From contig CAWFEI010000011.1 in NCBI GenBank assembly GCA_963814915.1, positions 54,855 to 118,854 on the forward strand: a stretch of 64,000 bases of DNA, in the 5' to 3' direction. The notes beneath the pieces were generated by a model, which had not been told where the DNA came from, searched no databases, and saw nothing but the letters and a program-made list of their open reading frames with translations. Shown piece after piece: positions 21,614-30,967 of the stretch (position 1 is its first letter; every line of letters starts with the position of its first letter). Source of the DNA: VRUE01 sp963814915 (GTDB lineage Bacteria > Actinomycetota > Thermoleophilia > Solirubrobacterales > 70-9). Position numbers and translations under genes: made by a program.

Positions 21614-22481
21614 GCTCGAGGTCGGCGACCGAGCAGTTGATCGTGTGGTGCTCGGGGCCCTTCGGGTCGGCGTAGACCCAGCCGACGAAGTCCTTCTTCG
21701 GAGCGGAGAGCCTGCCCCTGACGACGACGTCCTTGCCCGGCAGGACGAACTCGCACTCGCCGGCGGCGGCCTCGACCGAGGCGCCGCGGATATGGCCGAA
21801 GCCGCCGAGGCGATGCGGCTCGCCTTCGAGCATCAGCATTCCGGAAGGGATCCAGGGGGTCGTCCACGGCCCGAGCGCGATCCGCGCGGCGCCGGCGTCG
21901 AAGTAGGTGCCGGGCGAGCCGGCGAAGCCCGTGCCCTCCAGCCAGACCCAGCGCTCGGCGTGCTCACTGCCCCAGTTATGGCCGATCATCCCCGGCCAGC
22001 CGTTCAACTCGATCGTCTCCCCGTCGACTTCGAGCCTGCCGTTGAAGATGACGTCCGGGCAGGGCGCGACGAACTTCGTCTTCGGCAGGCGGGTCTCGTA
22101 GAGCCGGTCCGACGGCAGGTACATGCAGGGCTCGGCGTCACCGTGGAAGCTCAGGTCCCAGGAGGCGGTCAGAGCGTCGCCGCCGACCGCGCCGCGCGCC
22201 GTGCCGGGGCCGATCTCGGCGTCGGCGATCTGAATCCAGCCGTCGTAGGGGACGGAGAGTTCCGCGGCCGGGACGGTTGCCTTGGTCGCCCGCGGGCCCT
22301 CCGCCTCGCGGTCGAACAGGGTGAACCAGATCGAAGCGTTCGGCTCGGCTCCGGGCCGCTTGTGGACGGTGTGGCGGATCCAGATCCCCTGCCCCCCACC
22401 GGGGCGGCACGCCTTGACGTAGAAGCTCTCGTAGTGGCCGGCCTTGGCGGCGACCCCTGGAAAGCGCGCTCCCTGGTCCAT
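21492..22481 (-). CDS. AttH/CrtC lipocalin-like superfamily protein (hypothetical)
   Basis: This is a 329-aa soluble protein without a signal peptide. Repeated tryptophan-rich beta motifs (WIRHTVHKRP, IGHNWGSEHAERWVWLEG, FVGWVYADPKG) resemble the AttH, CrtC-hydratase and tocopherol-cyclase-like calycin fold. The GHNWG-x-EHAERWVW block is the best landmark. The family binds or modifies lipophilic compounds; no substrate can be named. It is convergent with the SpoIID-like gene and lies 10 bp downstream of ychF on the same strand. Confidence 0.55.
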   Translation of the reverse strand: MDQGARFPGVAAKAGHYESFYVKACRPGGGQGIWIRHTVHKRPGAEPNASIWFTLFDREAEGPRATKATVPAAELSVPYDGWIQIADAEIGPGTARGAVGGDALTASWDLSFHGDAEPCMYLPSDRLYETRLPKTKFVAPCPDVIFNGRLEVDGETIELNGWPGMIGHNWGSEHAERWVWLEGTGFAGSPGTYFDAGAARIALGPWTTPWIPSGMLMLEGEPHRLGGFGHIRGASVEAAAGECEFVLPGKDVVVRGRLSAPKKDFVGWVYADPKGPEHHTINCSVADLELSVERPSRPPLRLTLPGGGAYELGMREVDHGIPIQPFPDG

Positions 22482-22491
22482 GGTGCCGACG

Positions 22492-23565
22492 CTACACCTT
22501 GATGGTTATGACGTCGCCGTCCTGGACGACGTAGTCGCGGCCCTCGATGCGCAGCAGGCCCCTGTCGCGCCCCGCCACGTAGCCACCGCACTCGACCAGC
22601 TCACGCCACCCGATCGCCTCGGCCTTGACGAAGGCTTCCTGGATCTCGGTGTGGATCGTTCCCGCCGCCTCCAGGGCGGTGGCCCCGCGGCGCAGCGGCC
22701 GCGCCACGGCTTCCTTGTCCTCGCCGGCGGTGAAGAAGGTGATCAGCTCGAGCAGCTCGTAGGCGGCGCGGACGAGGCGGGACAGGCCCGAGCCCTCGAC
22801 CCCGTAGGACTCGCGCATCTCCTCCGCTTCGGCGACGTCGAGCTCGGCCAGCTCGCCCTCGATCCGGGCGCTGACCGCGACGACGCCGGCGCCGACCTCT
22901 TCGGCGTGTGTGACGACGGCGGCAGGTGGGTCCGCGTCGCCCTCGTCGACATTGGCGACGTAGAGGATCGGCTTGGAGGTCAGCGCCTGCAGGTTGGCCG
23001 GGCCGTGCGCGGCGGCGTCGGGCACCGGGATCGATCGCGCGGGCTTGCCCGCGGCCAGCGCCTCGACGACCTGCTCCAGCCAGTCGCGCTCGGCGACCGC
23101 GTCGGCGTCGCCGGACTTGGCCCCCTTGCGAACCCGGTCGAGCCGCCGCGTCGCCTGCTCGTAGTCGGAGAGGATCAGCTCGGTCTCGATCGTCTCGATG
23201 TCGGCCAGCGGGTCGACCCGGCCGTCGGGATGCGGCACGCCGCCGTCGGCATGGCAGCGGACCACGTGGCAGATCGCGTCGGTCTCGCGGATCGAGGCGA
23301 GGAACTGGTTGCCGAGGCCCTCGCCTTCGGAGGCGCCCTTGACCAGGCCGGCGATGTCGTGGAAGGAGATCGTCGCCGGCACCAGCTCGGAGCTGCGCAC
23401 CGTCTCGCCGACCTGCTCGAGCCGCTCGTCCGGCACCTGGGCGATCGCCACGTTGGGCTCGATCGTCGTGAACGGGTAGTCGCCGGTCTGCGCCCCGCCC
23501 TTGGTCAGCGCGTTGAAGAGGGTCGACTTGCCCGCGTTGGGCAAGCCGACGATCCCGACCTTCAT
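22492..23565 (-). CDS. ychF: Redox-regulated ribosome-binding ATPase YchF (Obg family)
   Basis: This 357-aa P-loop protein hydrolyses ATP and associates with ribosomes; it is a translation and stress factor. The Walker A motif is GLPNAGKSTLFNAL at residues 6-19. Switch-type motifs are FHDIAGLVKGASEGEGLGNQFL near 68. The G4-like element, NKxE/NxxD in relatives, appears as VANVDEGD near residue 200. The C-terminal TGS domain ends RDYVVQDGDVITIKV, the standard YchF end. Length and ends match the family. Confidence 0.95.
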   Translation of the reverse strand: MKVGIVGLPNAGKSTLFNALTKGGAQTGDYPFTTIEPNVAIAQVPDERLEQVGETVRSSELVPATISFHDIAGLVKGASEGEGLGNQFLASIRETDAICHVVRCHADGGVPHPDGRVDPLADIETIETELILSDYEQATRRLDRVRKGAKSGDADAVAERDWLEQVVEALAAGKPARSIPVPDAAAHGPANLQALTSKPILYVANVDEGDADPPAAVVTHAEEVGAGVVAVSARIEGELAELDVAEAEEMRESYGVEGSGLSRLVRAAYELLELITFFTAGEDKEAVARPLRRGATALEAAGTIHTEIQEAFVKAEAIGWRELVECGGYVAGRDRGLLRIEGRDYVVQDGDVITIKV

Positions 23566-23584
23566 AATGCGCCGCCTCCTCTGC

Positions 23585-24079
23585 TCATAGCGAGAGCGGC
23601 ACGATCAGGCCGAGCAGGACGCCGAGCACGGCGCCGGCGACGACGTCGGAGGGGTAGTGCATCCCGAGGTAGGGACGGCCGAGAGCCAGGGCCAATGCCA
23701 GGGCAAAGGCCAGGGCGCCCCACGGCTCGACCCTGGTCATCGCGGTCGCCACCGCGAAGGCTGAGGTCGCGTGGGCAGAGGGGAAGCTGAGCGAGCTGGG
23801 CGCCCCGCCGAGCGGCGGCAATCCCTCCAGCACCGGCCGCGGCCGTTTGACGATCGCCTTGACCACGTAGTTGAGGCCGATCGCGATCGGGCCGAGGACG
23901 GCGCAGATAACCCACGCTTCGCGGTTCGAGCCGTCGACGATCGCCAAGAGGACGCCGAGTCCGAACCAGACCGCGCCGTTGTTGCCCGCCCTGCCCAGCA
24001 CCTTGGCGGCACGCTCCAGCTCGGGCGTGTGCCCGCGGGTGCGCATCGCGCGCAGGAGTCTCAGGTCGGCGGTCTCCAC
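23585..24079 (-). CDS. PAP2 superfamily membrane phosphatase
   Basis: This 164-aa membrane protein has the three PAP2 blocks: KRPRPVLEGLP (K-x6-RP), SFPSAHATSAFAVA (PSGH-like, here PSAH) and YLGMHYPSDVVAGAVLG (S-R-x5-H-x3-D-like). It probably dephosphorylates a lipid such as phosphatidic acid, diacylglycerol pyrophosphate or an undecaprenyl carrier on the outer face of the membrane. About five membrane spans are visible. It is 19 bp from ychF on the same strand and divergent from the BtrH-like gene. Confidence 0.85.
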   Translation of the reverse strand: METADLRLLRAMRTRGHTPELERAAKVLGRAGNNGAVWFGLGVLLAIVDGSNREAWVICAVLGPIAIGLNYVVKAIVKRPRPVLEGLPPLGGAPSSLSFPSAHATSAFAVATAMTRVEPWGALAFALALALALGRPYLGMHYPSDVVAGAVLGVLLGLIVPLSL

Positions 24080-24105
24080 TGGCGGGGCAGGATAATCCGC
24101 GACCG

Positions 24106-25074
24106 ATGCCTTCCGTCCCCGGCTATGTCCACACCCCCGGTCACCATTGCGGCTCGACCGCGCTGCGCAACCTGCTCGCCTTCCACGGAATCGAGCTGAG
24201 CGAGGAGATGGCCTTTGGCCTGGGGGCGGGCGCCTGCTTCTACTACGTGACGCTCGAAGACGCCTCGCCGACCCGCTGGTTCAACGGGCGCACCGCCCGG
24301 CTCGAGGAGAACTTCGGCGAGCTGACGGGGGCGGCGCTGGCGCTGCGCACTTTCGAGCCCGGGGACGACGGCGCCTGGGACGCGGCGCGCGCCGAGGTCG
24401 ACGCGGGCCGGCCGGTGCTGCTGCTCACCGACCTCTACTACCTGGACCACTACGGCAACTCGGCCCACTTTCCCGGCCACGCCGTGGTCCTCGCCGGCTA
24501 CGACGACGAGGTCGCGCACCTCTCCGACACCGGCTTCGAGCAGCTACAGACGACGCGGCTGGAGAACCTCGACCGGGCCCGCCACAGCGACCACCCCGCC
24601 TACCCACTCTCGGGCCACATGTTCACCGTCGCCGGTGAGGTCGACGCCGGGCGCCTGCGCGATGCCGTCCCCGCCGCGATCGAGCGCGCGGCGCGGGCGA
24701 TGGTCGAGCCGGAGATTCCCGGCTTCTCCGGCCTCGACGCGGTGCGCCGCCTCGCCGAGCAGGCCGGCTCCTGGCCGGAGACCGCCGCCGACTGGCAGTG
24801 GTGCGCGCGCTTCGCCTACCAGGTGATCGAGCGGCGCGGCACCGGCGGCGGCGCCTTCCGGCTGATGTATGCGCGCTTCCTCGAAGAGGCCGGCCGGACC
24901 GAGGCGCCGCTCGCGGCGGAGGCCGCCGCGGCGTGGTCGGAGCTGGCCGCGGCCTTCCACGCAGCCAGTGAGCGTGAGGACCCCGAACCGGCACTGTGGG
25001 CGGAGATCGACACCGCGGCCAACCGGGTGGGCAGGGCGGAGGAGCGCCTTTGGGCCTCTTTGGCCAATCCGTAG
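24106..25074 (+). CDS. BtrH N-terminal domain-containing protein
   Basis: This 322-aa soluble protein begins with a papain-like region typical of BtrH-N: HTPGHHCGSTALRNLLAFHG, with a candidate nucleophilic Cys near residue 13, AFGLGAGACFYY near 35, and HFPGHAVVLAGYDDE near 125. BtrH transfers an acyl group from a carrier protein in butirosin biosynthesis, while most relatives have unknown substrates. The C-terminal half is helical (DUF4872-like). No biosynthetic cluster surrounds it. A hairpin follows its stop at 25079-25107. Confidence 0.7.
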   Translation: MPSVPGYVHTPGHHCGSTALRNLLAFHGIELSEEMAFGLGAGACFYYVTLEDASPTRWFNGRTARLEENFGELTGAALALRTFEPGDDGAWDAARAEVDAGRPVLLLTDLYYLDHYGNSAHFPGHAVVLAGYDDEVAHLSDTGFEQLQTTRLENLDRARHSDHPAYPLSGHMFTVAGEVDAGRLRDAVPAAIERAARAMVEPEIPGFSGLDAVRRLAEQAGSWPETAADWQWCARFAYQVIERRGTGGGAFRLMYARFLEEAGRTEAPLAAEAAAAWSELAAAFHAASEREDPEPALWAEIDTAANRVGRAEERLWASLANP

Positions 25075-25078
25075 TTGC

Positions 25079-25107
25079 CCCCGATGGAGCGGGTCAACTC
25101 CATGGGG
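25079..25107 (+). terminator. Hairpin after the BtrH-like gene
   Basis: CCCC-G-ATGGAG pairs with CTCCAT-GGGG around an 8-base loop with a single bulged G, starting 5 bp after the stop codon. There is no clear U-run. It is likely a transcription end for the upstream gene and separates it from the secreted-protein gene. Confidence 0.4.
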
Positions 25108-25172
25108 TATCGTCTTCAACTGCGGGAGGCGGGTAGTTCAACTTTGAAACCCGTCTTGGAGGAGATTCTTAT

Positions 25173-27977
25173 ATGGGAAGCAAGCGTGGTCCGCTAGGGC
25201 TGCTCGTTCTCAGCGCCGCATTCCTCGTATTTGCATTTGGTGCTTCCAGCGCGAACGCCGCATTCGGCATCGCGCGGTGGGAAGCACTGACGTGCAATAC
25301 CGACTGAAGGCGTAAGCGAAACCGGCCCGGGCAACTGGGCGGAAATTGGCAGCGATCCGTGTGTGGAAACGGATGAAGCAAGCCGCTTCTACCACCAGGC
25401 GGCGGGCCACCCTCCGTTCGGGATCAACGCCTTCCTGCTGAACCAGACCGAAACACCGCCTCTCCCCGATGGGAATCTCGAGTACACGCGGACCGAACTT
25501 CCCGAGGGTCTCGGCGTGAACCCTCAGGCGACGCCGCAGTGCACCGTGCAGCAGGTCGCCGTACCCACCTCGGCGACCCCGCCGATCAGCACCAAATGCA
25601 ACGACGAAGTGCCAGGGTGCGGTGATCGGCATGGCCTACCTGACGACGCTTCTGCCAGGCGAAGCCACCGATCCCGGCCTACGTCTACAACGTCGAAACG
25701 CCGAACGACCCGGAATCTCCCTACTACGGGGCACCATCGCTGGCCGGGATTCAATGCGGCGGGCGACGCCGAGCTACCTCGTCGGCGATCTCGATCCCAA
25801 AGACCAGCACATTTCCTTCACGTCGAAACCGGACCTTCCCGATCCACCGCCTCCCTACGTGATCGGCTTCCGTCTGGTCTTCAATGGCCGGGCCGGCGAT
25901 GGCTACGTCACGCTGCCGAGCGAATGCAGCGGCAAGCCGCTGACGACGGCTTCAAGGCGGTATTCGCAGTCAGGCGAGGAAGACACGGCCGACTCCGTCA
26001 CGCCCTACCGGCGTCACCGGCTGCGACGAAGTCCCGTTCAACCCGGGCATCGGCGCGGCCGGCGGTAGCTGGACCGACTCGCCGAACCCGGCGACGGTGA
26101 ACGTGAAAATCCCCTTCAACCCCGACCCGGAAGGTCTCACCAACTCCCAGCTGCACGTTGCGAAGGTCACCCTGCCGGAGGGCGCCGGGATCAACCCGTC
26201 GGCCGGCAACAGCATCGAGGGCTGCACGGACGCCCAGTTCGGCCAGTACACCAGCAACCCGATCACCTGTCCCGAAAAGTCGGAGATCGGCTCTGTCGAA
26301 GTCGAAACCCCGTCATTGCCGGGCATCCTCGGCGGCAAGGTCTACGTCGGCCAGCCACTGAGCTCCGATCCGAACACGGGCGAACAGTTCCGGATCTTCC
26401 TGCACGTCTTCTCCGAGCGCTTCGGGGTCAACGTGCGATTGAAGGGCAAGATCTTCCCCGACCCGGTGACCGGCCAGATCGAAGCCGTCGTTGCCGACAA
26501 CCCACAGGCGCCGTTCGAATCGTTTCGGGTTAACATCGATGGCGGCCCCAGCGGAGTGTTGACCAGCCCCGACACGTGCGGGCCGCACACCGTCAACTCG
26601 GCGCTGACTCCGTTCTCCAGCTCCACCGACGCCCACCCGAGCGGCAATTTCACGCTCAACCAGATCGCCGGTGGCGGAGATTGTCCGAATACGCTCGCCG
26701 AGCGGCCGTTCGCGCCGTTCTTCGCCGCCTCTCCGTCGGCGTTCACGGCGGGCGCCTACAGCCCGTTCAATCTCGACCTCTTCCGCAACGACGGCAACCA
26801 GGAGGTAAAGCGGATCGAAGTCAACCTGCCGAAGGGCATGGTCGCCAAACTGAAGGGCACCGAATACTGCCCGACGGACGGCATCGCCAACGCCCAGTCG
26901 AGCAGCGGCACGGACGAGCTGGCCAACCCGAGCTGCCCGTCGAACAGCCTCGTCGGCACCGCGCACATCGCCGCGGGCTCCGGCTCGGCCCCGTTCGAAA
27001 CGAACGGCAAGGCCTACCTGGCGGGCCCCTACAAGGGCGCGCCGCTGAGCATGGTGTTCATCACGCCGGCGGTCGCCGGCCCGTATGACCTCGGCAACGT
27101 GGTCGTGCGGACGGCGCTCAACGTCGATCCCGAAACGGCCGAAATCCACGCCGTGTCGGACGAGATCCCGAACGTGTTCGGGGGCGTGAAGCTCGACATC
27201 CGGGCGATCAACCTCGCGGTCGATCGCGACAAGTTCACCCTCAACCCGACCACCTGCCGGGAAAGGCTGCCGCTCACGACGACGGTCTCCGGCGGCGGCG
27301 GCAACCCGGCCAACGAAGCTGAGTGGCAGAGCGTCGACAACAAGGACGGGATCCAGTTCCGTTCCTGCGGCAAGCTCCGCTTCAAGCCGAAGTTCTTCGC
27401 CAGGATCTTCGGTGGCAAGAACCAGATGCGACGGGCGAAGAACCCGAAGTTCCGGGCGATCGTCGAAGCTCGCAACGGCGACGCCAACCTGCGGCGAACC
27501 GCATTTATCCTGCCGCGGGCGACGATCCTCGATCAGAGTCACATCAAGACGATCTGCACGAGGGTCCAGCTGGCCGCCAACGAATGCCCGAAGAACTCGA
27601 TCTACGGGTACGCGAAGGCGAGCTCGCCGCTGCTGGCCGGCAACCTCAAGGGCCCGGTCTACCTGACCTCGTCCAGCCACGAACTGCCGGACCTACTGGC
27701 CGACCTGCACGGCCAGGTGCCGATCCGGCTGCGCGGCGTGATCAGCTCCAAGCACGGCCGCCTGAAGACGGTGTTCAACGAAACGCCCGATGTCGCGGTG
27801 AGCAAGTTCATCCTCACCATGAAGGGCGGCGGCAAGGGCCTGCTGGTCAACTCCCGGAACCTCTGCTCAAGGCAGACGACCGGCTTCCTCAACATGCTGG
27901 CGCAGAACAGCCGGCGGATGAGGACGAACAACCTGCGGCTTAACATCCCCGCCTGCCGCGGCGGCAGCAAGAACTAG
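25173..27977 (+). pseudogene. Large secreted protein, reading frame broken by several indels in its first 850 nt
   Basis: A gene of about 934 codons begins with GGAGGAG, then ATG at 25173 and a signal peptide (GPLGLLVLSAAFLVFAFGASS, then ANA). The first frame stops at 25305-25307 after CNTD. The sense continues without that T (EGVSETGPGNWAEIGSD) in the frame open to about 25615, then in another frame (GAVIGMAYLTTLLPGEATD). Next come IPAYVYNVETPNDPESP, then SYLVGDLDPKDQHISFTSK, and from about 26005 the final frame GVTGCDEVPFNPGIG. That frame runs intact to 27977 (626 aa from 26097). The protein looks like an extracellular beta-rich family common in Solirubrobacterales; function unknown. Protein sense on both sides of each break is intact, so decay is very recent or the breaks are sequencing errors. 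Codon choice (GAA, CGAAAC) is less GC-biased than its neighbours. Confidence 0.75.
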
Positions 27978-28589
27978 TCAGTCGGGCGAGAGCCTGGCGA
28001 AATAGCCGAGCCAGTTCCCGGAGCGGGCCTCAGTTACGAGGCCCGCTCCGGTCGCTTGGCGCTCGAGGCTCGCGCGCGTCGTGAAGTGCGGGTCGCCGAA
28101 CAGCTCACCGACGACGAGGCGCCCGCCCGGCTTGAGCACGCGTCGGATCTCGCGTAGCGCGGTGCCGGTGTCCGGGATCTCGCCAAGCACGGCGGTGAGG
28201 ACGACCGCGTCCATGGAGGAGTCCTCATACGGCAGCGCGGTCGCGTCGCCGCACGTGGGGACGACGTTGGCCAGGCCGCGTTCGGCGGCCTGGCCGCCGA
28301 CGTGGTCGAGGAACTCCTGCTGCAGGTCGAAGATCTCAACCCGGCCGTCCGGCCCGACCCAATCGGCCATGTCGAGCGTGTAATAGCCGGTGCCGGGCCC
28401 GATCTCCAGAACACGCTCCCCCGACTCGGGCCGCAGCATCTCGCGCAACCGGTCGCGGGTGATGATCGGGTGCGGAGCTTCAACCCAGAAGCGCTGTCCA
28501 TAGGGGCAGGCCGAGGGGTTCTTGCGCCACCACAGCGCGGCGGCCGCTAGCGCCGCGCCGGAGAGGCCGAGTGCAGTTCTGAGCCGCAT
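27978..28589 (-). CDS. Class I SAM-dependent methyltransferase with N-terminal membrane anchor
   Basis: I chose the ATG at 28589 (MRLRTALGLSG), giving 203 aa; the longer frame upstream is Arg-rich shadow sequence. Residues 1-20 form a hydrophobic segment. The SAM site is VLEIGPGTGYYTLDMA (motif I), VEIFDLQQEFL (motif II), CGDATALPYEDSSMDAVVL (motifs III/IV) and GRLVVGELFGDPH. It resembles the UbiE/COQ5-like Methyltransf_11 group. The substrate is unknown. Its start is 8 bp from the stop of the small protein upstream on the same strand, so it probably forms an operon with mce. Confidence 0.8.
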   Translation of the reverse strand: MRLRTALGLSGAALAAAALWWRKNPSACPYGQRFWVEAPHPIITRDRLREMLRPESGERVLEIGPGTGYYTLDMADWVGPDGRVEIFDLQQEFLDHVGGQAAERGLANVVPTCGDATALPYEDSSMDAVVLTAVLGEIPDTGTALREIRRVLKPGGRLVVGELFGDPHFTTRASLERQATGAGLVTEARSGNWLGYFARLSPD

Positions 28590-28597
28590 GTGCGAGC

Positions 28598-28807
28598 TCA
28601 GAAGCCGACCTTCTGGGCGCCGGAGTCGATCCGCAGGAAGGCGACCTTGCCGGCGTAGACCGACAGCGTCCCGTCCTCGGTCTTGACGTCGTGCCAGCCG
28701 CCCTTCTCGATCTGCTTGCGAAGGTCCTTCAGCTCGCTCTCGTCGAGCCGCACGGCGACGACCTGGCCGCCCTCGAAGCCGATCTCCACCTTCTGCGTGT
28801 CCGCCAT
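28598..28807 (-). CDS. Small conserved-looking protein, 69 aa
   Basis: The sequence MADTQKVEIGFEGGQVVAVR followed by an Asp/Glu/Lys-rich helix (ESELKDLRKQIEKG) and beta strands (TLSVYAGKVAFLRIDSG) looks like a compact beta-alpha-beta fold. I do not recognise a named family. Its ATG overlaps the last base of the mce stop codon, so it is translationally coupled to methylmalonyl-CoA epimerase. Confidence 0.55.
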   Translation of the reverse strand: MADTQKVEIGFEGGQVVAVRLDESELKDLRKQIEKGGWHDVKTEDGTLSVYAGKVAFLRIDSGAQKVGF

Positions 28808-29220
28808 CAGTGCTCCTCTCCACTCGGTTCGACGATCTCGGTCAGCACGCCACCGGTCGAGCGCGGGTGCAGAAAGGCGACGCGGCTGTCGCGAATGCCC
28901 ACCCGGGGCTCGCTGTCGATCAGCTCCAGGCCCGCGGAGGCGAGCTGCTTCAGGGTCGCGTCGATGTCGTCGACCGCGTAGGCGACGTGGTGCAGGCCGG
29001 GACCCTTGCGAGCGAGGAACTTGCCCACCGCGGTCTCGGGGCCGAGCGGCCGCAGCAGCTCGACGTGCCCGTCGCCGACGTCGAGCAGCACCGCCTCGAC
29101 CCCCTGCGAATCGACCGTCTCACGGTGGGCCAGCTTCATCTCGAAGCTCGTCTCGTAGAGGGCGATCGCCGCGTCGATGTCCTCGACGGCGACGCCCACG
29201 TGGTCTATGCGCCCGAACAT
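28807..29220 (-). CDS. mce: Methylmalonyl-CoA epimerase
   Basis: This 137-aa vicinal-oxygen-chelate (glyoxalase-fold) protein starts RIDHVGVAVEDIDAAIALYE, the usual epimerase N-terminus. Metal ligands are His in DHVGVAV, His in GPGLHHVAYAVDDID near 86, and Glu in LTEIVEP near 131. The enzyme interconverts (2S)- and (2R)-methylmalonyl-CoA in propionyl-CoA breakdown. No mutase or carboxylase gene is in the window. It overlaps the 69-aa gene by one base. Confidence 0.88.
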   Translation of the reverse strand: MFGRIDHVGVAVEDIDAAIALYETSFEMKLAHRETVDSQGVEAVLLDVGDGHVELLRPLGPETAVGKFLARKGPGLHHVAYAVDDIDATLKQLASAGLELIDSEPRVGIRDSRVAFLHPRSTGGVLTEIVEPSGEEH

Positions 29221-29231
29221 GGCGGCGGAGT

Positions 29232-30023
29232 CTATGCGCCCTCGGCGCGCAGGATCTCGGCCAGGGCCGCGATCCCGACCTGGAGCTGCTCCGGGGTCGG
29301 CTCCTTCGTCGCCAGGTGGCGTTGGATCTCGCGGCCGGGAGCGTGGAAGGCCTCGGCCAGCGGTGCGCCGTGGTTGCGATCGCTCCAGGCGAACATCTCG
29401 ACCGCCAGCGAGGCGCCGCCGAGGCCGACCGCGGCGCGGAGAGCCGGGCTCGGCCGCTCGACCAGCCGCTCCAGCATCAGCGTGCCGGCGGCGGAGAGCA
29501 GCATCATCGGCGCGAGCAGGTTGGAGCCGCAGCGGTCGTGCTCCTTGGGCACGGTCGCCGGGTCCTCCACTCCCTGCTCGTAGGCGGCAATCGCCTTGTG
29601 CTCGACTCCGTGGTAGGCGGCGAGGTCGCGGTCGCTGAGCGCGACGAGCGCCGGCATCGCCCCGAGCGCCTGCACGGCGCCCTCGCGCAGGGCGGTGCTG
29701 GCGAGGCGGCGGCGCAGCAGCGACGTCGCGACCAGAGTGGCTCCGATCGTCGCCACGACGCGGCGGTCCTCGAAGGGCAGCCGGGCGGCCGGCATCCGCC
29801 GCCGCACCAGAGGCAGCACCGCCACCGACTCGAGCAGTTTGAGCGGGCCGCGCAGGCCGGGCACCTTGCCGACTAGCTGGGGAGCGAATTCCGGTTTGCG
29901 CTCGGAGGCGACTTCGACCTCGCCGTCGGGAGTGCGCACCGCGGCGGCCCAGTGCGTCGGCCCATGGATCAAGAGGCCGTTGCGCAACGCCATCCCACCG
30001 AGTCTGAGCTTTCCCTCGCTCAC
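29232..30023 (-). CDS. DUF1385 family membrane protein
   Basis: I selected the GTG at 30023 (VSEGKLRLGGMALRNGLL), which overlaps the upstream gene's stop by four bases (GTGA) and begins exactly where the family begins. DUF1385 landmarks are GGMALRNGLLIHGPTHWA, YHGVEHKAIAAYEQG near 155, and HDRCGSNLLAPMMLLSA near 180. The VEHK and RCGSN motifs look like a metal or active site within a membrane protein. Biochemical role unknown. Confidence 0.78.
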   Translation of the reverse strand: MSEGKLRLGGMALRNGLLIHGPTHWAAAVRTPDGEVEVASERKPEFAPQLVGKVPGLRGPLKLLESVAVLPLVRRRMPAARLPFEDRRVVATIGATLVATSLLRRRLASTALREGAVQALGAMPALVALSDRDLAAYHGVEHKAIAAYEQGVEDPATVPKEHDRCGSNLLAPMMLLSAAGTLMLERLVERPSPALRAAVGLGGASLAVEMFAWSDRNHGAPLAEAFHAPGREIQRHLATKEPTPEQLQVGIAALAEILRAEGA

Positions 30024-30775
30024 CCGGCAGACGATAGAGAGGCCGCGGCGGGGGCCCAACCGGGCGGAAAGGCGCCGGCCGGGATATCGCCGCTCCCGCG
30101 CTTGAACCAAGTGGTGGCGAGCCCGGCCGCAGGTCGCTCCTCGACCAGGGGACGGACGTCGCCGACTTCAGTCAGGAGCCGCAGCGAGGAGCCGAGCTGA
30201 AAGTCGATCGCGGTCGGCTGCTCGCCACCGGCGGCCCCCGCCTCGACCAGGGCGTCGACCACATCGAGCTGCGCCGGCAGCTCCTGCAGCGTGGAGTGAA
30301 CACGCTCGGCGGTGATCTCCAGGTAGCGCCAGGTCGCGCGCATCGTCTTGATCGCGAAGTCGGTCGCCGGCGGATCGAGCTGCGCGACCCCGGCAAACGT
30401 CCCCATCGACTCGGGCCGGAAGTGCATCGCGCCGAAGACGAGCACGCGGGCGCTGGTCTGCAGGTCCTCGGCAATGCCGGCCTCGGCCTCGCGGATCGCC
30501 TCGGCGTTCGCCTCCGGGTAGAGGCCGGCGTCGGGATGCAGCTCGTCGAGCCGGGCGAAGATAGCCGCCGTGCCGTGCACCGGATCGTCGTCTACCAGCA
30601 GGCCGGGAACCGTCCGCCGCCCCTCGCCGTAGATGCCTTCAACCTCATCGGCGTGGCGCCCGGAGACGAGCATCACGGACTCGTATTCGCGACCGAGCCG
30701 GTCGAGCGCCGCGCTCACGGCCAGGCAGGGGTGTGAGAACGGAATCTCGTGAAGGACGAGTTGCGCCGCGGCCAT
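30020..30775 (-). CDS. Glutathione S-transferase-like (thioredoxin-fold N-domain) protein
   Basis: At 251 aa, residues 5 to about 80 match the GST N-terminal thioredoxin fold (LVLHEIPFSHPCLAVSAALD, TVPGLLVDDDPVHGTAAIFA with the cis-Pro VPGLL and the Asp/Gly-Thr ligand loop). A helical C-terminal domain follows. Actinobacteria usually lack glutathione, so the thiol partner may differ (for example mycothiol). The gene overlaps the DUF1385 gene start and is translationally coupled to it. Confidence 0.7.
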   Translation of the reverse strand: MAAAQLVLHEIPFSHPCLAVSAALDRLGREYESVMLVSGRHADEVEGIYGEGRRTVPGLLVDDDPVHGTAAIFARLDELHPDAGLYPEANAEAIREAEAGIAEDLQTSARVLVFGAMHFRPESMGTFAGVAQLDPPATDFAIKTMRATWRYLEITAERVHSTLQELPAQLDVVDALVEAGAAGGEQPTAIDFQLGSSLRLLTEVGDVRPLVEERPAAGLATTWFKRGSGDIPAGAFPPGWAPAAASLSSAG

Positions 30776-30801
30776 CGCCCGCGAACCCTACCCCCGCAAC
30801 G

Positions 30802-30831
30802 CTCGACGACCGCGTTTGCGCGGTCGTCGAG
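30802..30831. terminator. Strong hairpin, 13-bp perfect stem
   Basis: CTCGACGACCGCG pairs perfectly with CGCGGTCGTCGAG around TTTG. It lies in the 192-bp gap between the mgsA stop and the GST-like start (both minus strand). It probably ends the mgsA transcript or insulates the next promoter. Confidence 0.5.
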
Positions 30832-30855
30832 TCCCCCTGATTCCCCTGTTTAGTG

Positions 30856-30890
30856 CCGGCCGGAGACCCCCAGTCCAGGCCTCCGGCCGG
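30856..30890. repeat. 35-bp hyphenated palindrome downstream of mgsA
   Basis: CCGGCCGGAG and CTCCGGCCGG are perfect 10-bp arms around a 15-base loop. Together with the hairpin at 30802-30831 it occupies the mgsA/GST gap. Its size is in the range of the palindromic elements found at other gene ends here, but its arm sequence is different. Confidence 0.45.
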
Positions 30891-30967
30891 TGTGTCGGCT
30901 CTCCCTGGCTCTAGCTTGGAAAGCCGCCCTTTGAAACACGACCTCCCAGCGGAAGTTGCGCTTGCGA

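Noticed and set aside
28590..28823. N-terminal extension of the methyltransferase to 281 aa
   Set aside because: The extra 78 residues are Arg/Gly-rich, overlap the 69-aa gene in another frame and precede a good ATG with a hydrophobic anchor.
30802..30890. CRISPR-like or tandem repeat array
   Set aside because: The two hairpins differ in sequence and spacing; no repeated unit with spacers was seen here or elsewhere in the window.
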